The notes beneath the pieces are model-generated. The model was not told the origin of the DNA. It was given only the letters and a program-made list of their open reading frames with translations, and made no database searches. Position numbers and translations under genes: made by a program. From Bog-473 sp963750075 (GTDB taxonomy: Bacteria > Actinomycetota > Acidimicrobiia > Acidimicrobiales > RAAP-2): DNA of 64,000 bases. Shown here piece after piece: positions 26,942 to 35,696 of the stretch (position 1 is its first letter; each line of letters starts with the position of its first letter). Location of the stretch: positions 186,001-250,000 of the forward strand of contig CAVVPG010000001.1 in NCBI GenBank assembly GCA_963750075.1, in the 5' to 3' direction.

Positions 26942-28759
26942 TCAGTCGTCGCCCAGGCGCAGGGCGGAGATGAAGGCCTCCTGGGGCACCTCGACCCGCC
27001 CGATGTTCTTCATCCGCTTCTTGCCCTCCTTCTGCTTCTCCAGCAGCTTGCGCTTGCGGGTGATGTCCCCGCCGTAGCACTTGGCCAGGACGTCCTTGCG
27101 CTTGGCCTTGACGGTCTCCCGGGCCACGATGCGCCCGCCGATGGCGGCCTGGATGGGGACGTCGAAGAGCTGGCGCGGGATCAGCTCACGCAGCTTCTCG
27201 GCCATCTTGCGCCCGTAGATGTCGGCCGAGCCCTTGTGCACGATGGTCGAGAAGGCGTCGCAGGGCGTGTGGTTGATCAGGATGTCGACCCGCACCAGGT
27301 TGGCGGTGGCGTAACCGGCCGGCTCGTAGTCGAGGCTGGCGTACCCCTTGGTGCGGCTCTTCAGCTGGTCGAAGAAGTCGATCACGACCTCGGCCAGCGG
27401 CACGGAGTAGACGAGCTCGACGCGCTCGGGCGAGAGGTACTCCATGCGGGACATGTCGGCACGGCGGTTCTGGCACAGCTCCATGACGGTGCCGGTGTAC
27501 TCGCTCGGCGTGATGATGGTCGCCGTGAGCATCGGCTCGTCGATGTGGTCGATGCGGCTGGCGTCGGGCAGCTCGGTCGGGTTGTCCACGTCGAGCTCGG
27601 TGTCGTCGGTGAGGAAGGCGCGGTAGGCCACGCTCGGCGCCGTGGCGATGAGCGAGACGTCGAACTCGCGCTCCAGGCGCTCGCGCACGATCTCCATGTG
27701 CAAGAGGCCGAGGAACCCGCAGCGAAAGCCGATGCCGAGTGCGTGGGAGGACTCGGGCTCGAAGGTGAAGCTGGCATCGTTGAGCTTGAGCTTCTCGAGG
27801 GCGTCGCGCAGGTCCGGGAGCTCGTCCCCGTCGACGGGGTACAGCCCGCAGAACACCATCGGCTTGGGGTCGCGGTAGCCGGCCAGGGCCTCGGTCGCCC
27901 CGTGCTGGGCCGTCGTCACCGTCTCGCCCGAGCGGGCCTCGCCCACGTCCTTGATCCCGGCGATGAGGTACCCCACCTCGCCGGGGCCGAGCCCCTCGAC
28001 GGGGAGGGCCTCGGGCGTGCGCACGCCGACCTCCTCGATGTCGTGCACCGCGTTGGCCTGCAGGAAGCGCACCCGCGCCCCCGCGTGCAGCGTACCGTCG
28101 ACGATCCGGAGGGAGCTCACGACGCCGCGGTACTGGTCGTAGGACGAGTCGAAGATCAGCGCGCGCAGCGCCGCGTCGGGGTCGCCCACCGGGTGCGGGA
28201 TGCGGGCGATGATCGCGTCGAGCAGCTCACGCACGCCCTGGCCGGTCTTGGCGGAGATGTGCAGGATGGAATCGGCCGGGAGGCCCAGCACGTGCTCGAT
28301 CTCGAGCGCGCACCGCACCGGGTCCGCGGCCGGCAGGTCGATCTTGTTGAGCACCGGGACGATCTCGAGGTCGTTCTCGATGGCCTGGTAGCAGTTGGCC
28401 AGCGTCTGCGCCTGGATCCCCTGGGACGCGTCCACCAGCAGCACGGCGCCCTCGCACGCCGCCAGCGAGCGGGAGACCTCGTAGCCGAAGTCGACGTGGC
28501 CCGGGGTGTCGATGAGGTGGAGGACGTGGCCGGCGTGCTCGACCCGCACGTTCTGCGCCTTGATGGTGATGCCCCGCTCGCGCTCGATGTCCATGGAGTC
28601 GAGGTACTGCTCGCGCATGAGGCGGGGGTCGACGGCACCCGTGATCTCGAGGATGCGGTCCGACAGCGTCGACTTGCCGTGGTCGACGTGGCTGATGATG
28701 GAGAAGTTGCGGATGCGCTCGACCGCGACGAGTCCGGTCTTGCTGGCGGGGGGCGGCAC
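26942..28759 (-). CDS. lepA: Elongation factor 4 (LepA)
   Basis: Ribosome-associated translational GTPase. From GTG 28759 the protein has 605 residues, the normal length; upstream in-frame codons lack family similarity. G1 reads ISHVDHGKSTLSDRI, then DSMDIERERGITIKAQ, DTPGHVDFGYEVSRSLAACEGA and NKIDLPAADP. The LepA-specific C-terminal domain includes SADIYGRKMAEKLRELIPRQLFDVPIQAAIGG, ARETVKAKRKDVLAKCYGGDITRKRKLLEKQKEGKKRMK. It is divergent from rpsT, a frequent arrangement. Confidence 0.97.
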   Translation of the reverse strand: MPPPASKTGLVAVERIRNFSIISHVDHGKSTLSDRILEITGAVDPRLMREQYLDSMDIERERGITIKAQNVRVEHAGHVLHLIDTPGHVDFGYEVSRSLAACEGAVLLVDASQGIQAQTLANCYQAIENDLEIVPVLNKIDLPAADPVRCALEIEHVLGLPADSILHISAKTGQGVRELLDAIIARIPHPVGDPDAALRALIFDSSYDQYRGVVSSLRIVDGTLHAGARVRFLQANAVHDIEEVGVRTPEALPVEGLGPGEVGYLIAGIKDVGEARSGETVTTAQHGATEALAGYRDPKPMVFCGLYPVDGDELPDLRDALEKLKLNDASFTFEPESSHALGIGFRCGFLGLLHMEIVRERLEREFDVSLIATAPSVAYRAFLTDDTELDVDNPTELPDASRIDHIDEPMLTATIITPSEYTGTVMELCQNRRADMSRMEYLSPERVELVYSVPLAEVVIDFFDQLKSRTKGYASLDYEPAGYATANLVRVDILINHTPCDAFSTIVHKGSADIYGRKMAEKLRELIPRQLFDVPIQAAIGGRIVARETVKAKRKDVLAKCYGGDITRKRKLLEKQKEGKKRMKNIGRVEVPQEAFISALRLGDD

Positions 28760-28864
28760 GGTCTGTCGATCGTACCGGCCCGGCCCGCCGCCCCCGGTCG
28801 CCTGGCCTGGGAACTTGGGCGCCCTCCCCCGGATCTCCGCTGCTCGGGGCGGCCCGCCGCCTGC

Positions 28865-28870
28865 TACAGT
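28865..28870 (+). promoter_or_regulatory. rpsT: Possible -10 element for rpsT
   Basis: TACAGT lies in an otherwise GC-rich stretch about 70 bp before the rpsT start. It fits an actinobacterial TAnnnT -10 box. No convincing -35 is seen at the right distance, so support is weak. Confidence 0.3.
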
Positions 28871-28937
28871 TGACCTCCGCACCGGCGGGCTCACGCCTCG
28901 CCACCGCCCCCTTCTTGAAAGCACCGAGGATCGTCAC

Positions 28938-29213
28938 GTGGCCAACATCAAGAGCCAGATAAAGCGGAACCGCCAGAACGAGAAGCGCCGGCTGCGCAAC
29001 AAGTCGGTCCGGGCCGAGCTGCGCACACGCTCGAAGAACGCCGTGACGGCCGCCGAGAACGGGTCCGAGGACAGTGTCGAGGTGCTGCGCCTCGCCGTGA
29101 AGCGGATCGACAAGGCCGCCGCCCGCGGCGTGATCCACAAGAACACGGCGGCCAACCACAAGTCCCGCCTGGTGCGGCGCATCGCCGCCATCGAGGCCGC
29201 CGGCGCCGAGTAG
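28938..29213 (+). CDS. rpsT: Ribosomal protein bS20
   Basis: A 91-residue basic helical 16S rRNA-binding protein. It starts at GTG 28938 (VANIKSQIKRNRQNEKRRLRNKSVRAELRT) and ends TAANHKSRLVRRIAAIEAAGAE, all typical of S20. The gene faces away from lepA with about 180 bp between starts. The leader is long enough to carry the autoregulatory region known for S20 in other bacteria, but I do not see a specific structure. Confidence 0.97.
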   Translation: MANIKSQIKRNRQNEKRRLRNKSVRAELRTRSKNAVTAAENGSEDSVEVLRLAVKRIDKAAARGVIHKNTAANHKSRLVRRIAAIEAAGAE

Positions 29214-29301
29214 CGCCGCCCCACCCTTCCCGGCTCCCTCCTCCCCCTCTCGCATCCCTCCGCTGCGTCCTCGTCGGCGCTCGGTCGTCGGCGGCCGCCA
29301 G

Positions 29302-29862
29302 TCAGGACTGTGGCGACACGACCGTCACGCTCAGGGTGAGAAGGACCTGGGGCGGGATGGTGCACGGTGTCGAGGTGCCGGCGGCGCACTCCTGGTCGAA
29401 GCCGGCCATCACGGTGGCGGCGCCGGGCGTCACCGCCGTGAGCTGCGCGACGAGCAGCGAGCCCCGCGACGACGTCGAGCGGATCTGCAGGATCGGCGGC
29501 GAGACCTGGACCGCGGGCTCGCCCCACGGGCCCGGGACGCCGATCGCGGCGTACGACTTGTCGAAGGTCACGGTCAGCGCCGTTCCCGACACCAGGCACA
29601 CGGGCGCGGGGTCGTTGCCGACCGCGGCGGTGACCGACACCGGGACGGAGGAGCAGTGGCCGGGCGGGGGCGAGGTCGGACTCACCGGTGCGACCGGCGG
29701 CGCCTTCGTGGTGACGGTCGCCCGGGTCGGCTCGTGGCTCACGGCGCGCGGCGGCGTCGGGGCGGTCGCGCTCTTCCCGGCATCCGGCGAGACCCCACAG
29801 GCTGCCGCGCCGGCGCCGAGGGCGAGCACCGCCACGAGGACGCCGGGCAGGCTCGGACGCAC
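29302..29862 (-). CDS. Secreted lipoprotein of unknown function
   Basis: A 186-residue protein from GTG 29862. The signal peptide PSLPGVLVAVLALGAGAAACG ends in a lipobox (GAAAC), so the mature protein is a lipid-anchored extracytoplasmic protein. A Pro/Thr/Ser-rich linker (residues 25-70) follows. A beta-rich domain with four cysteines comes next (HCSSVPVSV, APVCLVSG, DQECAAGTSTPCTIPP), ending VLLTLSVTVV. I do not recognise the fold. It lies between rpsT (convergent) and the PNPOx-type gene. Confidence 0.75.
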   Translation of the reverse strand: MRPSLPGVLVAVLALGAGAAACGVSPDAGKSATAPTPPRAVSHEPTRATVTTKAPPVAPVSPTSPPPGHCSSVPVSVTAAVGNDPAPVCLVSGTALTVTFDKSYAAIGVPGPWGEPAVQVSPPILQIRSTSSRGSLLVAQLTAVTPGAATVMAGFDQECAAGTSTPCTIPPQVLLTLSVTVVSPQS

Positions 29863-29924
29863 GCCCGATTATCACCCAGGCCCGGCCCTGCGATGCGGCA
29901 CCGATGCGCGTCCCTGTGGGGGAT

Positions 29925-30434
29925 CTACCCTATGAGGCGGAAGGTGAACATCTTCTCGGGCACGATGCACGCGCCCAACGCGTCCGCGTGGTCCAGCCAC
30001 TCCTCGAAGGACGGGCCCTGCTTGGGCAGGTACTCGTCGAGCATGGCCCGGCGCAGCTCGGCGCCGCGGGGGTCGTCGAGGGCGAAGGTCTCGGCCCGCC
30101 CGTGCACCGTCACCGCGAGGTCCTCCCCCGGCAGGTGCGTGGCGCTCACAGCGGGGCGGCGCGCCAGGTGGCGCAGGCGCACCGACTCCCGGCCCGAGCT
30201 GAACCAGAACGTCCCGTGCAGGAAGTAGCCGTCGACCGGCCCGCACAGCGGGCGCCCGTCGGAGGTGGCCGTGGCCAGGACGAGGAGGCGCATCCCCGGT
30301 AGCAGCTCGGTCAGCTCCCGGGCGCCGAGCCGGCGCTCCTCGCTGATGATGTCGCGCAGGTGCGGCCCGGCGCCGTCCATGGAGGCGTCGAGCAGGTCCT
30401 GCAGCCGGTCGAGTTCCTCGGATGTCTCGAGCAT
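29925..30434 (-). CDS. Pyridoxamine 5'-phosphate oxidase-like split-barrel flavoprotein
   Basis: A 169-residue protein from ATG 30434. The core RLLVLATATSDGRPLCGPVDGYFLHGTFWFSSGRESVRLRHLARRPAVSATHL follows the PNPOx/F420 split-barrel pattern: strand, ligand loop, then the helix with R-x-R-x-L. The later strand LAVTVHGRAETFALDDP also fits. Members bind FMN or F420 and reduce varied substrates. It is divergent from the AraC-type regulator at 30495, so the regulator may control it. Confidence 0.85.
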   Translation of the reverse strand: MLETSEELDRLQDLLDASMDGAGPHLRDIISEERRLGARELTELLPGMRLLVLATATSDGRPLCGPVDGYFLHGTFWFSSGRESVRLRHLARRPAVSATHLPGEDLAVTVHGRAETFALDDPRGAELRRAMLDEYLPKQGPSFEEWLDHADALGACIVPEKMFTFRLIG

Positions 30435-30494
30435 GGGGCCAGTCCAGCACCCGGGTGCGCGCGCCGCCCGGCCGGCGTGGAAGGCTTGCGGGCG

Positions 30495-31376
30495 ATGGCG
30501 GACGGCCTCGTCCTGACCCGCCGGGCCTCCGAGCGGGGCGTGCACGAGACGGTGCAGCGCGCCGGGTCGGGTGCCGGCGCACCGGTCGTGCGCCACTACG
30601 TCGGCTACGAGGAGTGGGCCGACTGCGGCTTCTTGCGCCGGGAGATGGCCCGCCACGGGGTCGCCCTGATTCTCGGCTTCGGCGACGCCATGGAGGTCTT
30701 CGAGGACGAGGCGGGGAGCCCGGCGCGCCCGCTCGGTGCGTTCGTGGTCGGCAACCAGTCCCGCTCGAGCGTGACGGGGGTCGGCGGCCACCAGCTCGGC
30801 GTGCAGGTCGAGCTGACGCCGGCAGGCGCCCTCGCGCTCTTCGGTGCGGTCGAGGAGCTCAACGACGCCGTGATCCCGCTCGACGAGGCGCTGGGCGGGC
30901 ACGCGACGCGCCTGCTCGGACGGCTGGCCGAGACGCCGTCATGGGCCGATCGCCTGGACGTGCTCGACGAGGCCCTCGGCCGCACGGACCCCGTCCCCTC
31001 GCTGACGCCGGAGGTGGCGTGGCTGCGCCGCCAGCTGCTCGCCACGCAGGGCCGGGCCCGCGTGGAGCCGCTCATGGACGAGACTGGCTGGAGCCGGCGC
31101 CTGGTCACCGAGCGCTTCCGGCGCCAGCTCGGCCTCTCGCCCAAGGCCTACGCCCGGCTCGTGCGCTTCGAGCACGCCAGGGCGCTGCTGAGCGCGCCGC
31201 GGGCGGCACGGACCCTCGCCGACGTGGCGATGGAGGCCGGCTACTACGACCAGTCCCACCTGACGCGGGACTTCGTGGCCCTGGCCGGCATGACGCCGGG
31301 CGCCGTCGCCGCCGACGCCGGACTCGCCCCGGAGGTCATGTTTGTCCAAGACGCCGGGCCCGCCGCGTCGGCATAG
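30495..31376 (+). CDS. AraC-family transcriptional regulator
   Basis: A 293-residue regulator from ATG 30495. The N-terminal ligand-binding part (about 1-180) has the AraC-type cupin-like HYVGYEEWADC...MARHGVALILGFGDAMEV. The C-terminal double helix-turn-helix reads WSRRLVTERFRRQLGLSPKAYARLVRFEHARALLSA, then TLADVAMEAGYYDQSHLTRDFVALAGMTPGAV. The neighbours are a VOC protein immediately downstream (8 bp) and the divergent PNPOx-like gene, both plausible targets. The effector is unknown. Confidence 0.92.
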   Translation: MADGLVLTRRASERGVHETVQRAGSGAGAPVVRHYVGYEEWADCGFLRREMARHGVALILGFGDAMEVFEDEAGSPARPLGAFVVGNQSRSSVTGVGGHQLGVQVELTPAGALALFGAVEELNDAVIPLDEALGGHATRLLGRLAETPSWADRLDVLDEALGRTDPVPSLTPEVAWLRRQLLATQGRARVEPLMDETGWSRRLVTERFRRQLGLSPKAYARLVRFEHARALLSAPRAARTLADVAMEAGYYDQSHLTRDFVALAGMTPGAVAADAGLAPEVMFVQDAGPAASA

Positions 31377-31384
31377 TGGTGACC

Positions 31385-31795
31385 ATGACCATGACCAACG
31401 ACACCACCACCAAGACCGCCGTCATCCCCGTCCTCGTGTACGCGGACATTCAGGCGGCCCACGACTTCCTCGTCCAGGCGTTCGGCCTCACCTCCGGGGG
31501 CCTGCACCGCCTCGACGACGGCACCGTCGTGCACGCCGAGGTGCGCAACGGCGACGCCGCCATCTGGCTGCACGGCGAGACCGCGGAGCACGCGATGGCC
31601 TCGCCCCGGGGCGCGGCGCGCTCGCACGGGGGCCTCGAGGTCGTCGTGCCCGACGTCGACGCGCACTACGCCCGGGCCAAGGCGGCCGGCGCCCGTCTCG
31701 ACAGCGAGCCGACGGACCAGGACTACGGCCTGCGCGAGTACGGGGCGCGCGACACGGAGAACCACCGCTGGTGGTTCTCCTCGCCGCTGCACTGA
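31385..31795 (+). CDS. VOC (glyoxalase/bleomycin resistance) family protein
   Basis: A 136-residue small metal-enzyme-like protein. It starts at ATG 31385; an in-frame GTG lies just before it. Two beta-alpha-beta-beta-beta modules are visible: VIPVLVYADIQAAHDFLVQAFGLTSGG, and GGLEVVVPDVDAHYARAKAAGARLDSEPTDQDYGLREYGARDTENHRWWFSSPL. The ending GxREYxxRDPxGHxW-like block is typical of PhnB/VOC proteins. The possible role is resistance or detoxification under the adjacent AraC regulator. Confidence 0.88.
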   Translation: MTMTNDTTTKTAVIPVLVYADIQAAHDFLVQAFGLTSGGLHRLDDGTVVHAEVRNGDAAIWLHGETAEHAMASPRGAARSHGGLEVVVPDVDAHYARAKAAGARLDSEPTDQDYGLREYGARDTENHRWWFSSPLH

Positions 31796-31844
31796 CCCGG
31801 CCGCCCCGACCCCCGCGTCGGGCGGGCGGCCCGGACCCAGCGCA

Positions 31845-32862
31845 CTAGCGGCGGGCCGAGGCCCGGGGCCGCTGGGCGCGGGCCGGCCGCGTCTGGCGGG
31901 CCAGCCGGGCCACCAGGATCTCGACCACGACGTCGGCGTTGAGCCCGCTGGCGCCGCGCACGTCCAGGTCGGCCGCGGCGATCAGGTTGATGGCCTCGGC
32001 GATGCGGGCGCTGCCCAGGCGCCGCGACTGCTCGAGCGCCTTCTTGGCCACGAAGGGGGCGGTGCCCAGCAGGGCCGCCGCGTCGCGCTCGCCGCCGACG
32101 TCGTCCCCGTCGAGCGCCAGCATGTTGGCGAAGTGGCCGTGCACCGTCGCCAGGACCTGGACGGGCACCAGGCCGCCGGCATCGAGCATGCGGTGGAGCA
32201 CTACAAGGGCCCGCCCCGGCTCGCCCTTGTCGATGGCGTCGGTCAGCTCGTAGCGCGGGACGTTGCCCGCCTCCCCGAGATACGGCGCCAGGTCCTCGGC
32301 GGAGACGCGCGCCCCCTCGCCGTAGGCCGCGCTCGAGCGCGCCCATCAGGCCCTCGACGCGGCCGAGGTCCTCGCCCACGTGGTCGGCCAGCAGGCTCTC
32401 GGCCGCCGGCTCGAGCCGGACCGGCGCCGCGCGGAGGTGGCCGTGCAGCCATGCCTTGCGCTCCCCCGCCTTGCTCGTGGTCACGTCGATGATTTCCCCG
32501 GCCGCGCGCACCGCCTTCAGCAGCGGCGCGGGGATCGTCCCGCCCCCGCCCACCAGGATCAGCACGGTGGTCGGGAGCGGGCTCTCGACGACCTCGACCA
32601 GCCGGGGCACGTCGGCGGTGAGCAGGCGCCCCGCCTCGCGCACGACCACGACACGGCGGTCCACCAGGAAGGGCGGGGTGAGGCAGGCGTCGACGACGGC
32701 CCCGACGCTCAGCTCCTCGCCCGGGCCCCCACCGATCTCCTCCACCACGAGCGCGTGGTCGAGGTCGCCCACCACGTCGGCCAGCAGTCCCCGCACCTCC
32801 TGGGCCACGACCGAGGCGTCGTCCCCCTTGACGAGATACGTCGAGGCGATGGTCCGGGTCAC
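31845..32862 (-). CDS. holA: DNA polymerase III subunit delta (HolA), apparently frameshifted
   Basis: Delta opens the sliding clamp in the clamp loader. The start is GTG 32862 (VTRTIASTYLVKGDDASVVAQEVRGLL). The N-terminal part runs through TTVLILVGGGGTIPAPLLKAV and ADHVGEDLGRVEGLMGALE. The expected continuation (AYGEGARVSAEDLAPYLGEAG, then PRYELTDAIDKGEPGRALVVLHRMLDAGG) is in another frame and ends at 31845. The switch lies near 32335-32345, around CGAGCGCGGCCTAC, where removing one G restores a protein of about 338 residues. The gene should be essential, so a sequencing or assembly error is the likeliest cause. It sits next to folP, which shares direction. Confidence 0.85.
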
Positions 32863-32875
32863 CGCGCCTTCCCGG

Positions 32876-33781
32876 TCACTGGGCCTCGCTCACCGCAGCG
32901 AGCACGTCGCGGGCGCGCACCGTGCCCTTGACGTCGTGCACCCGCACGATGCGGCAGCCCCACGCGATGCCGAGGGCCGCCGCGCCGATGGAAGCCTCGC
33001 GGCGCTCGGTCAGCTCCAGGTCGAGCACCTTGCCGAGGAACGTCTTGTTCGAGGCCGAGAGCAGCAGCGGGTACCCCAGTGCGGCCAGGTCGGGCGTGGC
33101 CCGCAGGAGGGTGAGCGACTGCTCGGCCGTCTTGCCGAGGTCGAGGCCGGCGTCGAGCACGACGCGGGTGGCCGGGATGCCGGCGGCCCGCGCGCCGGCG
33201 GCGCGCTCGGAGAGGAAGCGGGCGACGTCGCGCACGAGGTCGTCGTAGCGGGGGTCCGGGTCGGCCACCCGCGGCGCCAGGCGGATGTGCGTGATGACCA
33301 CGGCCGCGCCGTGCTCGGCGGCCGCGGCGGCGTAGTCGGGGTCGGCCAGGCCGCTGATGTCGTTGCCCATGACGGCGCCCTCGCCGTACGACGCGCGCGC
33401 CACCGACGCCCGCCACGTGTCGACCGACACCGGCGTCGCGAAGCGCGCCACGAGGCCGGCGACGACCGGGACGACGCGGTCGAGCTCCTCGGCCTCGGTG
33501 ACCTCGGGACCGGGCCCGGCCTTGACGCCGCCGACGTCGAGGATGTCGGCGCCGTCGGCCTCCAGCTGCTCGGCCCGGCGGTAGAGCTTGTCGAGCTCGA
33601 ACGTGGCTCCCTTGTCGTAGAAGGAGTCCGGCGTGCGGTTGAGGATCCCCATGACGAGCGCCCGGTGGGTGAGGTCGTGGCGCCGGCCGCCGAGGTCGAG
33701 CGCGGGGGCCGGCGCCGTGGCGGGCGCGGTCGCGGTCGCGGTCGCGGTCGCGGTCTGCGTGCCGCCGGCCGGGCCGGCCAT
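32876..33781 (-). CDS. Dihydropteroate synthase family protein, FolP2-like
   Basis: A 301-residue TIM-barrel protein of the DHPS family from ATG 33781. Motifs are MGILNRTPDSFYDKGATFELDKL near 44, ADGADILDVGGVKAGPGPEV near 74, SVDTWRASVARASYGEGA near 118, and the C-terminal GCRIVRVHDVKGTVRARDVL. The NRTPDSFYD and DVGGVKAGPG variants, rather than NVTPDSFSDGG and DIGGESTRPG, resemble the mycobacterial FolP2 paralogue, which lacks clear DHPS activity. The role in folate synthesis is therefore uncertain. The N-terminus has an unusual Thr-Ala repeat encoded by tandem hexamers. The start overlaps the thioredoxin stop (ATGA). Confidence 0.85.
   Translation of the reverse strand: MAGPAGGTQTATATATATAPATAPAPALDLGGRRHDLTHRALVMGILNRTPDSFYDKGATFELDKLYRRAEQLEADGADILDVGGVKAGPGPEVTEAEELDRVVPVVAGLVARFATPVSVDTWRASVARASYGEGAVMGNDISGLADPDYAAAAAEHGAAVVITHIRLAPRVADPDPRYDDLVRDVARFLSERAAGARAAGIPATRVVLDAGLDLGKTAEQSLTLLRATPDLAALGYPLLLSASNKTFLGKVLDLELTERREASIGAAALGIAWGCRIVRVHDVKGTVRARDVLAAVSEAQ
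33726..33755. repeat. Five tandem GCGGTC hexamers within the folP2-like gene
   Basis: Five exact copies of GCGGTC encode an alternating Thr-Ala stretch at residues about 9-19 of the folP2-like protein. Changes in copy number would keep the reading frame. Confidence 0.95.
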
Positions 33782-34494
33782 CAGAACAGGCGCGCTGCCA
33801 GGGCCCGCCGGTACTCGTTGGTGCGCGGATCCCCGGCGCCCATCGCCTCGAGGAGGTCGACGAACTCCTGGCGGGCGGCGTCGTCGTCGCGCACCCGCTC
33901 GAGCAGCTCGTCCAGCTTGGCCGCCAGCTCCTCACGCCCCGAGCGCGAGACGTCGACCCCCACCTCGAGCAGGCGCGCCTCGGCGGCCAGGGCCCGGCTC
34001 GACTCGGTCTCGGGGAGGCGCCCCAGCAACGCCAGCGCCTCGGCCGCCTCGCCGCGGTCGACCAGCAGGCGGGCCAGCGCCTCGATGCCGGCCGCGTGGT
34101 CCGGCTCGAGCTCGAGCGCCCGGCGCAGCGACGCCTCGTCGCCCGCGGCAACGAGCGTGTCCGCCTCGCTCGGGGCGGGCGCCAGGCGCTCGACGAACGC
34201 CCGCACCTGCGCCTCGGGCAGCGCGCCGATGAACTGGTCCACCACCTGGCCGTTGCGGATGGCGAACACGGCGGGGATGGACTGCACCGCGAACGTCTGG
34301 GCGATGCGCGGGTTCTCGTCGATGTTGACCTTGGCCAGCGCCACCGCACCGCCGGTCTCGGCCACCGCCTTCTCGAGCAGCGGGCCCAGCGTCGTGCACG
34401 GCCCGCACCAGGGGGCCCACAGGTCGACGACGACGGGGACGGCGTCGCTGCGGGTCACCACGTCGGCCTGGAATGTCTCGTCGGTGACGTCCAT
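33781..34494 (-). CDS. Thioredoxin domain protein with TPR-like tail (CnoX/YbbN type)
   Basis: A 237-residue cytoplasmic protein from ATG 34494 (MDVTDETFQADVV). The thioredoxin fold has WCGPC at residues 29-33 and the cis-Pro in QSIPAVFAIRNGQVVDQFIG. The C-terminal half (about 110-237) is helical with TPR-like repeats (EASLRRALELEPDHAAGIEALARLLVDRGEAAEALALLGRLP), as in CnoX chaperedoxins. An intact CxxC implies redox activity, unlike E. coli YbbN. It is translationally coupled to the folP2-like gene. Confidence 0.9.
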   Translation of the reverse strand: MDVTDETFQADVVTRSDAVPVVVDLWAPWCGPCTTLGPLLEKAVAETGGAVALAKVNIDENPRIAQTFAVQSIPAVFAIRNGQVVDQFIGALPEAQVRAFVERLAPAPSEADTLVAAGDEASLRRALELEPDHAAGIEALARLLVDRGEAAEALALLGRLPETESSRALAAEARLLEVGVDVSRSGREELAAKLDELLERVRDDDAARQEFVDLLEAMGAGDPRTNEYRRALAARLF

Positions 34495-34652
34495 CGGCCC
34501 TGACGCTAATGGCTGTGCCCACCCCCGTCGCACGGCCGGACCCGGCTGCGGGGAGCGGACCGGCGCCGCCCCGCGCCCACCACCGACCTTGGGTCGGCGC
34601 CCCGTGCGAGACGCCTGCCTGGGCCGCACGGCACCGATTAGCGTCGGTTCCC

Positions 34653-35696
34653 ATGTCGCAGGTGCCCGAGGGGATCGACGAGGCGAAGGTCACCGGCTGG
34701 ATGCTCGACCGTCTCCCCGAGCTCACCACCCCGTTGACGTTCACGCTGATCGCCGGCGGCCGCTCCAACCTCACCTTCCGGGTGGAGGACGCGGCGGGGC
34801 GGGCGTGGGCGCTGCGCCGGCCGCCGCTGCACCACGTCCTGCCGACGGCGCACGACATGTCCCGCGAATACCGCCTCATGCACGCGCTGGGCCCGGCCGG
34901 CATCCCGGTCCCGGTCACGGTCGGCCTGTGCACCGACGAGTCGGTCAACGAGCGCCCCTTCTACGTCATGGAGTTCGTGGAGGGCCACATCCTGCGCAGT
35001 GCGCCCGAGGCGGAGGCGGCGTTCGACGTGGCCACGCGACGCGCCGTCGGGGACCACATGGCCGACACCCTGGCCGCGCTGCACGACGTCGACCCCGAGG
35101 CGGTCGGGCTCGGGGACCTGGGGCGGCACGAGGGGTACATCGAGCGCCAGCTCAAGCGCTGGCGGGGGCAGTACGAGCAGATGCAGGTGGAGGGCGTCGA
35201 CCACGGCGGACTGGTCGAGCGGGTGAGCGACGAGCTGGCCCGGCGCATCCCCAAGCAGCAGCGGACCTCGGTGGTGCACGGCGACTACCGCATGGACAAC
35301 GTCGTGCTGGCCGACGACGGGACCGTGCGGGCCATCCTCGACTGGGAGATCTGCACCCTGGGCGACCCGCTCGCCGACCTCGGCATGCTGATGGTGTACT
35401 GGGCCGACCGCAACGACACCATGGCCGTGCTCGGGCTCTCGCCCACGACGGCGCCGGGGTTCTCGACGCGGGCCGAGGTCCTGGCGCGCTACGACTCGGT
35501 CTCGGACCTCGACACCTCGGGGGTGGGCTACTACGCCGCGTTCGCCTACTGGAAGCTGGCCTGCATCCTCCAGGGCGTCTACGCCCGCTACGTGGCCGGC
35601 GCCGGCGCCGGCGACCAGGGCAGCGTCGACTCCTTCCCGACCCAGGTGGGGCGGCTCTTCGAGATGGCGGCCGAGGCGCTGGAGACGGCGCCGTGA
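34653..35696 (+). CDS. APH-family phosphotransferase (ACAD10/11-like kinase)
   Basis: A 347-residue kinase-fold protein from ATG 34653. The glycine-rich loop is LIAGGRSNLTFRVEDAAGRAWALRRPP. The catalytic loop is VVHGDYRMDNVVL and the metal-binding segment LDWEICTLGDPLADLGML. This pattern is that of the ACAD10/11-like group, which phosphorylates hydroxy-acids or alcohols, rather than an antibiotic kinase. Its stop overlaps the PAC2 gene start (GTGA). The substrate is unknown. Confidence 0.9.
   Translation: MSQVPEGIDEAKVTGWMLDRLPELTTPLTFTLIAGGRSNLTFRVEDAAGRAWALRRPPLHHVLPTAHDMSREYRLMHALGPAGIPVPVTVGLCTDESVNERPFYVMEFVEGHILRSAPEAEAAFDVATRRAVGDHMADTLAALHDVDPEAVGLGDLGRHEGYIERQLKRWRGQYEQMQVEGVDHGGLVERVSDELARRIPKQQRTSVVHGDYRMDNVVLADDGTVRAILDWEICTLGDPLADLGMLMVYWADRNDTMAVLGLSPTTAPGFSTRAEVLARYDSVSDLDTSGVGYYAAFAYWKLACILQGVYARYVAGAGAGDQGSVDSFPTQVGRLFEMAAEALETAP

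Noticed and set aside
32456..35692. Long plus-strand open frame leading into the PAC2 gene
   Set aside because: The part before 35693 is antisense or out of frame to holA, folP, thioredoxin and the kinase gene; only the last 298 codons are real.
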